From the NCBI GenBank assembly GCA_029259975.1, contig JAJDEE010000061.1:1-27740 (forward strand): 27,740 nucleotides of DNA, read 5' to 3'. A program made the position numbers and the translations under genes. The stretch comes from Planctomycetota bacterium (GTDB lineage: Bacteria; Planctomycetota; Planctomycetia; Pirellulales; Lacipirellulaceae). Shown piece by piece: positions 1 through 7,064 of the stretch (positions within the stretch are counted from its first letter, which is position 1; the number at the start of each line of letters is the position of its first letter). Below the pieces are notes generated by a model. The model was not told where the DNA came from. It was given only the letters and a program-made list of their open reading frames with translations, and made no database searches.

Positions 1-108
1 CTCGTCATCAAGGGGCTTTGCTTCGCCGCGTTGTGACTGTAGTTGCGAGAGCCGATTTTTCTCCTTCCATTGCCGCAACCGGGCTTCGTTTTTTTTGAGT
101 TCTTCCAT
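1..108 (-). CDS. Truncated gene, N-terminal 36 residues of a charged, probably coiled-coil protein
   Basis: An ATG at 106-108 overlaps the asnS stop by one base (TGATG), and the frame stays open for 36 codons to the window edge. A good ribosome binding site (GGAG, 5 bases before the ATG) lies inside the end of asnS, which supports a real, translationally coupled gene. The visible peptide begins MEELKKNEARLRQWKEKN and is rich in Glu, Lys, Arg and Gln with no hydrophobic stretch, so the N-terminus looks cytoplasmic and helical or coiled coil. Too little is visible to name a family. It would be cotranscribed with asnS. Confidence 0.55.
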   Translation of the reverse strand, partial: MEELKKNEARLRQWKEKNRLSQLQSQRGEAKPLDDE

Positions 109-1517
109 CAAAACTCCGCATTCCCCGGCGTCCGCGGAAACGGGATCACGTCACGAATATTCGCCATGCCCGTGACGAACTGGACCATGCGTTCAAGACC
201 GAGGCCAAAACCAGAATGTGGCACGGTGCCGTAACGGCGGAGGTCAAGGTACCACCAGTAATCGTCAGGGTTGATACCTTGCTCGGTCATGCGCGATTCG
301 AGCGTGTCGAGCCGGTCTTCGCGTTGGCTGCCGCCGATGATTTCGCCGACGCGCGGGACGAGTACATCCATCGCACGTACCGTTTTGCCATGCTCCGGCG
401 AACCCAGGTCGTTCACTTTCATGTAGAAGGGTTTGATCGACGCTGGGTAGTCGTGCAAGATCACCGGTACTTTGAAATGCTTTTCCGTGAGGAATCGCTC
501 GTGCTCGGCTTGTAAGTCGGTGCCCCAACTGACGGGGTACTCGAACTTTTCGCCTGATTTTTCTAGTAGAGCGATCGCGTCGGTGTAGCTCACTCGCTGG
601 AAGGCTTGGTTGGCGACCGTGTCGAGTGTAGGTTGGACGGAGTCGTCGATTCGTTTTTGGAAGAACTCGACATCCTCTTCGCAGTTTTCCAGCACGTCGC
701 CTACGATGCGTTTCAAAAAATGCTCGGCCAGCTGCATGTTGTCGTCAAGATCGAAGAAGGCCATCTCAGGCTCGACCATCCAAAACTCGGCCAAATGGCG
801 TGAAGTATTGGAATTTTCGGCTCGAAACGTTGGGCCAAACGTATAGACCTTGCTGAGTGCTGTGGCGTAGATCTCGCCTTCGAGTTGGCCGGAAACGGTG
901 AGATACGACGGGCGATCGAAAAAGTCCTGCTCGAAATCGACCGTGCCACTGTCCGTTTTGGGTACGCTCTCAAGATCGAGGGTCGTGACGCGAAACATCT
1001 CACCGGCACCCTCGCAATCGCTAGCGGTGATGATCGGCGTGTGTGTGTAAATAAAATCGTTCTCTTGAAAAAAGTTGTGAATCGATCGGCAAACTTGATT
1101 ACGCACACGCATTACCGCGCCAAACGTGTTGGTTCTCGGCCGCAGGTGCGCCCATTCGCGAAGCTTTTCCATCGAGTGTCGCTTTTTCTGGAGCGGATAT
1201 TTCTCGGGGTCGGCCCAGCCGTGAACGATTACCTCAGCCGCTAGCATCTCAGTTGCCTGGCCTTTGCCGCCTGAGGCTTTGATTTCGCCGCGGATTGTGA
1301 CGCTACAACCGGCCGACAAGCGTTTGATTTCAGCTTCGTAGTTCGGCAGATCGGCGTCGGCGATTACTTGGATGTTGGCGAGGCAGCTACCGTCGTTTAA
1401 TTCCAGGAAACTAAACCCACCTTTAGAATCGCGACGTGTACGTACCCAGCCCTGTAGCGTCGCCTGTTGGCCGATGGCTTCGGGTTGACGGGCGTTGCGA
1501 ATAGAGATTTTGTTCAT
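108..1517 (-). CDS. asnS: Asparaginyl-tRNA synthetase
   Basis: Class II aminoacyl-tRNA synthetase that charges tRNA-Asn with asparagine in the cytoplasm. The 469-residue protein is the usual AsnRS length. An N-terminal OB-fold anticodon-binding domain occupies about residues 15-110 (GWVRTRRDSKGGFSFLELND), followed by the catalytic domain. Motif 2 is near FRAENSNTSRHLAEFWMVEP and motif 3 is GFGLGLERMVQFV near the C-terminus, which ends in the typical IRDVIPFPRTPGNAEF. The start MNKISIRN at 1517 is chosen because AGAGG lies 8 bases upstream and because the longer open frame (to 1634) runs into an intergenic palindrome. AsnRS rather than AspRS is supported by the SRHLAEFWMVEPE and FPRTPGNAEF signatures. 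The downstream gene overlaps the stop by one base. Confidence 0.96.
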   Translation of the reverse strand: MNKISIRNARQPEAIGQQATLQGWVRTRRDSKGGFSFLELNDGSCLANIQVIADADLPNYEAEIKRLSAGCSVTIRGEIKASGGKGQATEMLAAEVIVHGWADPEKYPLQKKRHSMEKLREWAHLRPRTNTFGAVMRVRNQVCRSIHNFFQENDFIYTHTPIITASDCEGAGEMFRVTTLDLESVPKTDSGTVDFEQDFFDRPSYLTVSGQLEGEIYATALSKVYTFGPTFRAENSNTSRHLAEFWMVEPEMAFFDLDDNMQLAEHFLKRIVGDVLENCEEDVEFFQKRIDDSVQPTLDTVANQAFQRVSYTDAIALLEKSGEKFEYPVSWGTDLQAEHERFLTEKHFKVPVILHDYPASIKPFYMKVNDLGSPEHGKTVRAMDVLVPRVGEIIGGSQREDRLDTLESRMTEQGINPDDYWWYLDLRRYGTVPHSGFGLGLERMVQFVTGMANIRDVIPFPRTPGNAEF

Positions 1518-1599
1518 AGACGCGGCCTCTGTTTTCGTCCGTGTTGGTAGTGACTCATGTGCTAAAAATATCCCTTCGCGATTCCCAAGGTGAAAGGGC

Positions 1600-1696
1600 C
1601 TCACGCAAAGGCGCGAAGACGCGAAGGAAATCACACAAAGTCACTGGAAGGTAAAGAAGATGGATTTTTCTTTGCGTCTTCGCGCCTTTGCGTGAG
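1600..1696. repeat. Perfect 23-bp inverted repeat between trxB and asnS
   Basis: The left arm 1600-1622 and right arm 1674-1696 are perfect reverse complements over 23 bases (core CGCAAAGGCGCGAAGACGC). They continue inward as an imperfect match of another 8 or so bases around an AT-rich centre. The element sits 30 bp past the trxB stop and 82 bp before the asnS start, so on the minus strand it could form a transcript hairpin and act as a terminator or processing site for trxB. No clean U-tract follows, so an ordinary rho-independent terminator is not clear. The sequence style resembles dispersed intergenic repeats I recall from planctomycete genomes. Confidence 0.8.
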
Positions 1697-1726
1697 CCAC
1701 TTTTTCTTTTCACCTCCTGCTGTCAG

Positions 1727-2773
1727 TTACAATCCTTTGGAACCGAGCCAGCGCTCCGCGTCGAGCGCCGACATGCAACCGCTGCCGGCGGCGGTGATTG
1801 CCTGCTTGTAGTAGTCGTCGGCCACATCGCCTGCAGCAAAAACGCCTTCGACGCTCGTGTTTGTGCGGAAGGGTACTGTCCATTTGAGATATTTTTTCGC
1901 GGTCATTTCCAGCTTACCTGCGAGAAAGGTCGTGTTGGGTGTATGACCGATCGCCATAAATGCGCCGCTGGCATCGAGCGCGCGCGTGCTGTCGTCGACA
2001 CTCGATTTTAGCCGCACCCCGGTCACGCCCTCGGAATCGTTGCCTAATACTTCTTCAACCTGCGAATTCCACTCGATCGCAATCTTCGGGTTGTTGATTG
2101 CTCGTTGCGACATAATTTTTGAGGCACGTAATTCGTCGCGACGATGGACCAAGTGGACTGTGCTGGCAAATTTTGTGAGAAAGTCGGCCTCTTCGACAGC
2201 CGAATCGCCACCGCCTACTACAACGAGTGGCTTATCGCGAAAACGGGGTAACGCCCCATCGCAAACAGCACAAGCGCTGACACCGTTGTTTTTGTATTTC
2301 TCTTCCGAGGGCAAGCCGAGATAATTGGCCCGCGCGCCGGTGGCGATGATCACGCTGAGCGCTTCGACTTCTTGGCCACCGAGCGATTTGAGTTGGAACG
2401 GATGCGAATCAAAATCGACCTCGACGATATCGTCAGTGACAATCTGCGTGCCAAAGTTGACTGCCTGCTGACGCATAAGGTGCATCAACTCGGGGCCTGA
2501 GCAGCCTTCTTTTTGGTGCATATCGATCATCCAATGATGCTCGGTGGGTAAGGATGTGCGAAAAAATTCGCTGAGGTCGCCGGCAGGAAAGCCGGGATAG
2601 TTTTCGACCTCGGTCGTCATTGCCAACTGACCCAAGGGCAAGGTGCCTTGCATTCGGTTTTCTTCGGTGACAGCTCCTTCGAAAACAAGGGGCTTGAGAT
2701 TGGCCCGCGCGGCATAAATCGCCGCCGTCCAACCGGCGGGACCACTTCCTACTATGACAACATGCTCAGGCAC
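1727..2773 (-). CDS. trxB: Thioredoxin reductase (NADPH), FAD-dependent
   Basis: Flavoprotein that reduces thioredoxin with NADPH in the cytoplasm. The FAD-binding motif GSGPAGWTAAIYAARA is at the N-terminus. The redox-active disulfide is CAVC in ACAVCDGALP (the family usually has CATC), the NADPH-binding motif is VVVGGGDSAVEEADFL, and the C-terminal FAD contact is VFAAGDVADDYYKQAITAAG. I chose the GTG at 2773 (348 residues) because AAGGAAG lies a few bases upstream and the next residues go straight into the Rossmann strand. An alternative GTG at 2803 would add 10 residues of no recognisable function. A neighbouring inverted repeat separates it from asnS, so it is probably monocistronic. Confidence 0.93.
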   Translation of the reverse strand: MPEHVVIVGSGPAGWTAAIYAARANLKPLVFEGAVTEENRMQGTLPLGQLAMTTEVENYPGFPAGDLSEFFRTSLPTEHHWMIDMHQKEGCSGPELMHLMRQQAVNFGTQIVTDDIVEVDFDSHPFQLKSLGGQEVEALSVIIATGARANYLGLPSEEKYKNNGVSACAVCDGALPRFRDKPLVVVGGGDSAVEEADFLTKFASTVHLVHRRDELRASKIMSQRAINNPKIAIEWNSQVEEVLGNDSEGVTGVRLKSSVDDSTRALDASGAFMAIGHTPNTTFLAGKLEMTAKKYLKWTVPFRTNTSVEGVFAAGDVADDYYKQAITAAGSGCMSALDAERWLGSKGL

Positions 2774-2815
2774 AATTTTCTTCCTTGTTGTAAGGGCGTA
2801 CACGCCGGTTGAAAA

Positions 2816-2880
2816 CGCAGGATAGGCTTCTCGCCTGTCAACTCAAAGACGATGCTGACAGGCTGAAAGCCTGTCCTACG
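2816..2880. repeat. Imperfect 25-bp inverted repeat upstream of trxB
   Basis: Arms 2816-2840 and 2856-2880 match as reverse complements at 20 of 25 positions. Each arm is itself nearly palindromic (GGCTGAAAGCC and flanks such as GACAGGC). The element lies in the 260-bp gap between the divergent trxB and cstA genes, starting about 40 bp upstream of the trxB start. It may belong to a dispersed intergenic repeat family; no promoter could be assigned around it. Confidence 0.7.
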
Positions 2881-2989
2881 GTGCCGCGATTATAGGACTC
2901 TAACCCGAACGCGACAACCAAAGCTTTTGTGGGCAGCGAGCTATTTCTCGACAAGGTTTTGTTAGAATGTGAACAAAAGCTGTGATGTC

Positions 2990-3007
2990 GGCGAGACGTA
3001 GCTCGCC
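2990..3007. repeat. Short palindrome upstream of cstA
   Basis: GGCGAG and CTCGCC form perfect 6-base arms around a 6-base centre (ACGTAG), ending 56 bp before the cstA ATG. It could be an operator, a 5'-UTR hairpin or another small dispersed repeat. The rest of the 2804-3063 gap shows no convincing -35/-10 pair. Confidence 0.4.
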
Positions 3008-3063
3008 AGCTATGAGGCTGATATCATGGGGAGTCTCGTCCTTTCCTTCAAAAGTCCATTCCA

Positions 3064-4929
3064 ATGCTCACATTACTGATCGCTGCCGGCTCGTTTCTCG
3101 CGTTTATTGTGGCCTATCACACTTACGGCAAATGGCTGGCTAAAAAGATTTTTGCGCTCGATGCGTCTGCCGATGTCCCCAGCCAACAGCTCCGCGACGA
3201 TGTCGACTTTGTCCCGACCCGAAAAGAAGTGATCTTCGGCCATCATTTCACAAGCATCGCCGGCACCGGGCCGATCGTAGGACCGGCGATCGCAGTCTTT
3301 TGGGGCTGGTTGCCGGCGCTACTGTGGGTCGTGTTTGGCTCGATCTTTATCGGGGCCGTTCACGATTTTGGCGCACTGGTGATCAGTCTCCGCAATCGAG
3401 GACAAACGATCGGCGAAGTCGCGGGACGGATCATTGCTCCGCGAGCGAAAGTTTTGTTTTTACTCGTGCTGTTTTTTGCACTGACGATCGTGCTAGCAAT
3501 TTTTGGGCTTGTCATTGCTTCGATTTTCAAGCTCTACCCCGAATCGGTACTCAGCGTGTGGATCGCGATGCCGGTCGCGGTCGCGATTGGCTTCTGGGTG
3601 TTTCGATTTGGCGGAGGCTTATTGGGTCCATCCCTGCTGGCACTTGGAGTCCTGTACTGCGCGGTTTACTTGGGAACGATTTACCCGATCACGTTGCCCG
3701 CAAGCTGGGGTAACCCGATTATTATTTGGACAGCCATCCTGCTGGTTTATTGTTTCATCGCTTCGGTGCTGCCGGTGTGGGTCTTGTTGCAGCCACGCGA
3801 TTTTATTAACAGCCACCAGCTCCTGATGGCGATGGGCTTGGTGGTTGTGGGTTTGATCGTCGCCGGTTCTACCGGGCAACTCGACCTGGCCGCCAGCGCC
3901 CCGGCTATTGCGCGCGACCTACCGCCCGACGCGCCGCTCATCTGGCCCTTCTTGTTCATCACTATTGCGTGTGGCGCGTGTAGTGGTTTTCACTGCCTCG
4001 TTGCCAGCGGGACAACGAGCAAGCAAATTGCCTGCGAAACCGATGCCCACTATGTCGGCTACGGCAGCATGCTGCTTGAAGGTGCATTGGCGGTCGTGGT
4101 CATTTTGGCCTGCTGTGCTGGCGTTGGGATGGGTGTCCCCGATCCATCCACAGGCGAAATGCTGGCCGGCCGCGATGCTTGGGAGTCGCGCTATCAAGCC
4201 AAAATTTTGCCTAAGCTCGATGCTCAAGGCTTACCCGTTCTCAAGGCCGACGGCTCGCCTGCAACGATCGGCGGATGGCACAACCATCGACTGCCACAAA
4301 AAGTTGGCGCATTCGTCGAGGGAGCCGCGAATTTTCTCTCGGCGCTGGGTATTCCGCTCAAATTGGGCACTGCCATTATCGCGGTACTAGTCGCATCGTT
4401 TGCCGCGACCACACTCGACACGGCCACGCGACTGCAGCGTTATGTCATCCAAGAACTTGGGGCGACTCTACACATCGGGCCGCTGCGCGGGAAATACATT
4501 GCCACAATGGTAGCCGTCGTCACGGGCGGAGCCATCGCAATGGTCCCTGGCCCGGCAGGCCCCGGCTCTGGAGGACTGATTCTCTGGCCGTTATTCGGCG
4601 CTACGAACCAATTGTTGGCTGGGCTAGCTTTTTTGGTATTGGTTTTTTTCTTACTACGCCGCAATTTACCGATTTGGTTTGCTGCCCTACCGATGGTGTT
4701 GATGCTGGTCATGCCTGGCTGGGCGATGATCCATCAGATTCAAAACGATTTCTTGCCCAATCGTAATTGGTTGTTGCTAGGATTCAGCAGCATCATTCTC
4801 GTCCTACAAGTCTGGATGGTTGCTGAGGCCCTGGTCATCTGGCCCAAGGCCAGGGGAGTTTTAGAAGAAGATTTGCCTCCGCTGCCTGCGCAGGCCGAAA
4901 CACAAATGACTGGCGGACGATCGTGCTAA
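3064..4929 (+). CDS. cstA: CstA-family peptide/pyruvate transporter (carbon starvation protein A)
   Basis: Integral membrane protein of 621 residues with many hydrophobic segments. CstA and its relatives BtsT/YjdL-type proteins take up pyruvate or peptides during carbon limitation. Family hallmarks are present: FGHHFTSIAGTGPIVGPAIA early (residues about 59-78), GAVHDFGALVISLRNRG soon after, ACGACSGFHCLVASGTTSKQ in the middle, and FAATTLDTATRLQRYVIQE late. E. coli CstA is about 700 residues; the shorter length here is within the family range. No Shine-Dalgarno is obvious before the ATG, but the first residues already form the first membrane segment. It is the only plus-strand gene in the left half of the window and converges on the zinc-ribbon gene with 16 bp between stops. 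The substrate cannot be decided from sequence. Confidence 0.93.
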   Translation: MLTLLIAAGSFLAFIVAYHTYGKWLAKKIFALDASADVPSQQLRDDVDFVPTRKEVIFGHHFTSIAGTGPIVGPAIAVFWGWLPALLWVVFGSIFIGAVHDFGALVISLRNRGQTIGEVAGRIIAPRAKVLFLLVLFFALTIVLAIFGLVIASIFKLYPESVLSVWIAMPVAVAIGFWVFRFGGGLLGPSLLALGVLYCAVYLGTIYPITLPASWGNPIIIWTAILLVYCFIASVLPVWVLLQPRDFINSHQLLMAMGLVVVGLIVAGSTGQLDLAASAPAIARDLPPDAPLIWPFLFITIACGACSGFHCLVASGTTSKQIACETDAHYVGYGSMLLEGALAVVVILACCAGVGMGVPDPSTGEMLAGRDAWESRYQAKILPKLDAQGLPVLKADGSPATIGGWHNHRLPQKVGAFVEGAANFLSALGIPLKLGTAIIAVLVASFAATTLDTATRLQRYVIQELGATLHIGPLRGKYIATMVAVVTGGAIAMVPGPAGPGSGGLILWPLFGATNQLLAGLAFLVLVFFLLRRNLPIWFAALPMVLMLVMPGWAMIHQIQNDFLPNRNWLLLGFSSIILVLQVWMVAEALVIWPKARGVLEEDLPPLPAQAETQMTGGRSC

Positions 4930-4945
4930 GTCGCTCGTACAGGCG

Positions 4946-5299
4946 CTAGCGTCGATCAAAGAAAATTCCGCATTTCGGGCACTTGGCAAACCACATCGGA
5001 ACGCTCTCGCCACATTTGCATTTGACATTGTGGCGAATGACGGAAGAACTCATCAAGCTGCAGCTCGCGCTGGGATCACTCACGTCAACAGGATCCTCTA
5101 AGACCGAGGACGAGGCAGCACCTGCACCGTGTTCTTCTGCCGCAACACGATAAGCAGCTTTGGTGATGTCTTCTGTTGACGCTGCAGGCACGAGTACCGC
5201 GACCTGACCTTTGCAATAAGGGCAAAGTCCCTTCTTGCCAGCGTATCGATCCTTGACTTTGAATTCGTGCCCGTTTGGGCACTTTACAGGAATCCCCAT
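4946..5299 (-). CDS. Small two-zinc-ribbon protein, function unknown
   Basis: A 117-residue cytoplasmic protein with a probable zinc-binding knuckle at each end. The N-terminal one is CPNGHEFKVKDRYAGKKGLC plus PYC (two Cys pairs). The C-terminal one is KCKCGESVPMWFAKCPKCG. The middle (about residues 35-85) is Ala/Ser/Asp/Glu-rich and probably disordered. The N-terminal module is of a kind seen at the start of many planctomycete proteins, sometimes fused to larger domains. The start at 5299 is supported by GAGGAG 7 bases upstream; the longer frame to 5335 has no such site. The role is unknown; protein or nucleic-acid binding is plausible. Confidence 0.75.
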   Translation of the reverse strand: MGIPVKCPNGHEFKVKDRYAGKKGLCPYCKGQVAVLVPAASTEDITKAAYRVAAEEHGAGAASSSVLEDPVDVSDPSASCSLMSSSVIRHNVKCKCGESVPMWFAKCPKCGIFFDRR

Positions 5300-5587
5300 G
5301 GCGAATCTCCTCACCGAAGCATTTGCCGCTGACAAGCAGCAACAAATCTTGCCGTGGTAACGGCTTCACACAACGCGCCGGCCTAAACTGGTGGCGAGTT
5401 GTAAACGGCCCCCAACAACGAAAACGTAGCCAAATACACAAATCCCAGGCGATCTTGTCCAAGTCACATTACTCGGATCAAGTGCCAAACTTATGTGGTT
5501 TGCTACCCATTTGCCCTTCTCAGGTCACCAGACTCTAGTTTGCCAACGCCGCATAAGATTAAGAAGAAAAGGAAATAACGGCGAAGA

Positions 5588-5613
5588 AATCAGAGTAGAA
5601 AATCAGAGTAGAA
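5588..5613. repeat. 13-bp perfect tandem duplication
   Basis: AATCAGAGTAGAA occurs twice back to back (5588-5600 and 5601-5613), followed by a partial third copy. Its position in an AT-rich gene-free stretch suggests replication slippage; no function is evident. Confidence 0.7.
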
Positions 5614-5789
5614 AAATCAGTGCTGCAAATGAAAGGTTATGCCCTTATTGTGACCAATAGCGGCATCCTTTGTCAATAAATTGTCACGGCTGACTCAAGA
5701 CTGCTGCGCTTCCGATAAAGAGCAGTTTCTGAGCGTTTTTTGGCGGAATCATCAATGTGAACAAGATCTCTGGAGTGCGAATTTCCCCC

Positions 5790-5816
5790 CATCTTGTCGA
5801 TCCTGTTAATCCTGCC
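5790..5816. repeat. Three-unit 9-bp-period repeat
   Basis: Three consecutive 9-mers, CATCTTGTC, GATCCTGTT and AATCCTGCC, share an ATCCTG-like core. On the other strand this reads as AGGATTAAC AGGATCGAC AAGATG. I recall this pattern as a widely dispersed bacterial intergenic repeat; that family assignment is from memory. It lies about 105 bp downstream of the fliM stop. Confidence 0.6.
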
Positions 5817-5921
5817 CATAGCCTTGCGGGCTAAATTGGCCGGCAAAACGACTAGATCGCCCGTCCACACGCCCTTTTCATGCTAAAAAACATCCTCCTA
5901 AACGGCTCGCCTCAGCACCCA

Positions 5922-6974
5922 CTATGCCGACTCTGCCTTCTGCTGCGAGACAAGTTCATCGTTGATGTCGACTAAATGGCGAGCATCGATGTTCTGCAAG
6001 ATTTCAATAGCCTTGCGCCCTTTGTACTGCCCTGCGTGGGCCTCGAATTTAGCTTGCCCCTCGACCGAGACGATCAACGGCTCCTGCACGTCCTTTTCGC
6101 TGGCGATGATGTCGCCGACCCGTAGGTTGATTAGATCGGCGGTGGTGATATTTGTCTCGGCAAGATCGACGACGACTTCCAACGGCGCTTCTGCGATGCG
6201 GTCGCTCACCAGTTGGATCGACTCGGGCGTTGACGGCCGTTTGCTGTAGCTGACCCAGCTGTTGGAAGTCAGTTTATTACTGATGCGTTCGATCGAATTG
6301 AACGGGATGCAAAGGTTGACCATGCCACGAGTGTCGCCGATGGTCAACTCGAAGCTGACGAGGATGACCACTTCGTTCGCTGGAATAATCTGCACCAATT
6401 GAGGATTGCTTTCGACACGGTCAACCTCCAATTCAAGGTGTAACACATTCTCCCAGGCGTGTTGCATTTCACTCAGAAACAAGTTAGTAATCCGCGAGAC
6501 GAGGCGCAGTTCTATTTCGGTCAAAGGCCGTCGAGAAGGCGCGGCGGCCGAAGTGCTACCGCCAAGTAAACGGTCGATGATCGGAAACAAGATCGAGGGA
6601 TTGATATCGAGGATCAACTGTCCTTCGAGCGGTTTGGCGTTGACCAAATTAAAGCAGGTCGGATTTTCAAGACTGAAGACAAACTCGCTGTAAGTGAGTT
6701 GATCGACACTCGTGAGCTTGACTTCGACGATGGTCCGCAAGAGAGCAGAGAGTGCGGCACCAAAGTTACGGCCAAACCCTTCGTGCATCGTCTGCAAGGC
6801 ACGCATCTGCTCCTTGCCCACGCGTTCAGGACGCTTAAAGTCGTAGACGGTCACTTTCTCGCGCGCCCGCGTCGGCCCCAGCGGCGCAGCCACAGCTGAC
6901 GCGACCTCCGGCTCGCCATCCATCGCGCTAAGCAGATTTTCGACCTCAGCCTGACTTAAAACATCTCCAGCCAT
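5922..6974 (-). CDS. fliM: Flagellar motor switch protein FliM
   Basis: FliM forms part of the cytoplasmic C-ring and binds phospho-CheY to switch flagellar rotation. The 350-residue protein has the N-terminal CheY-binding segment (LSQAEVENLLSAM), a central FliM domain (about residues 45-230, including LRTIVEVKLTSVDQLTYSEF and ILDINPSILFPIIDRLLGG) and a C-terminal SpoA/FliN-like domain (about residues 260-340, VVVDLAETNITTADLINLRV and KGRKAIEI). The start MAGDVLSQ at 6974 has GGAG 6 bases upstream; a longer frame to 7043 runs into the palindromic spacer. No other flagellar or chemotaxis gene is adjacent: proA is upstream and a gene-free stretch is downstream. Confidence 0.94.
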   Translation of the reverse strand: MAGDVLSQAEVENLLSAMDGEPEVASAVAAPLGPTRAREKVTVYDFKRPERVGKEQMRALQTMHEGFGRNFGAALSALLRTIVEVKLTSVDQLTYSEFVFSLENPTCFNLVNAKPLEGQLILDINPSILFPIIDRLLGGSTSAAAPSRRPLTEIELRLVSRITNLFLSEMQHAWENVLHLELEVDRVESNPQLVQIIPANEVVILVSFELTIGDTRGMVNLCIPFNSIERISNKLTSNSWVSYSKRPSTPESIQLVSDRIAEAPLEVVVDLAETNITTADLINLRVGDIIASEKDVQEPLIVSVEGQAKFEAHAGQYKGRKAIEILQNIDARHLVDINDELVSQQKAESA

Positions 6975-7006
6975 TTCGCACTCCGTTGCGTGGAGGTGAG
7001 ATATAC

Positions 7007-7064
7007 GATGTGAGATTGATGATGTAAATTTACACATCGTCAATCTTCAATCAAACATCTCACA
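7007..7064. repeat. Long imperfect hairpin between proA and fliM
   Basis: Inner arms 7013-7028 and 7029-7046 are near-perfect reverse complements (AGATTGATGATGTAAA against TTTACACATCGTCAATCT). Outer bases around 7007-7012 and 7055-7064 (GTGAGAT / ATCTCAC) extend the pairing. The element overlaps the last codons of proA and may end proA transcription or insulate fliM. Its GATTGA-like internal repetition suggests a repeat-derived element. Confidence 0.65.

Larger units (their letters stand above)
5300..5921. other. Gene-free region between the zinc-ribbon gene and fliM
   Basis: About 620 bases with no supported gene. It holds the upstream region of the zinc-ribbon gene, a 13-bp tandem duplication (5588-5613) and a 9-bp-period repeat (5790-5816). 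It appears more AT-rich than the flanking genes around 5540-5690. An AGGAGG occurs on the minus strand near 5892-5901, but only very short frames follow it. No RNA gene was recognised. Confidence 0.6.

Noticed and set aside
1518..1634. 39 extra N-terminal residues for AsnS (start at 1634)
   Set aside because: They run into the perfect palindrome arm; the ATG at 1517 has a ribosome binding site and begins the normal AsnRS N-terminus.
3908..4390. 160-codon plus-strand frame inside cstA
   Set aside because: It is in another frame of the well-supported cstA gene and has no recognisable protein features.
5588..5816. Possible CRISPR-like repeats
   Set aside because: The units are only 9 to 13 bp and directly adjacent, with no spacers and no cas genes nearby.
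5673..5870. 65-codon minus-strand frame in the gene-free region
   Set aside because: It spans the 9-bp-period repeat, starts at a GTG without a suitably placed ribosome binding site and its protein shows no domain.
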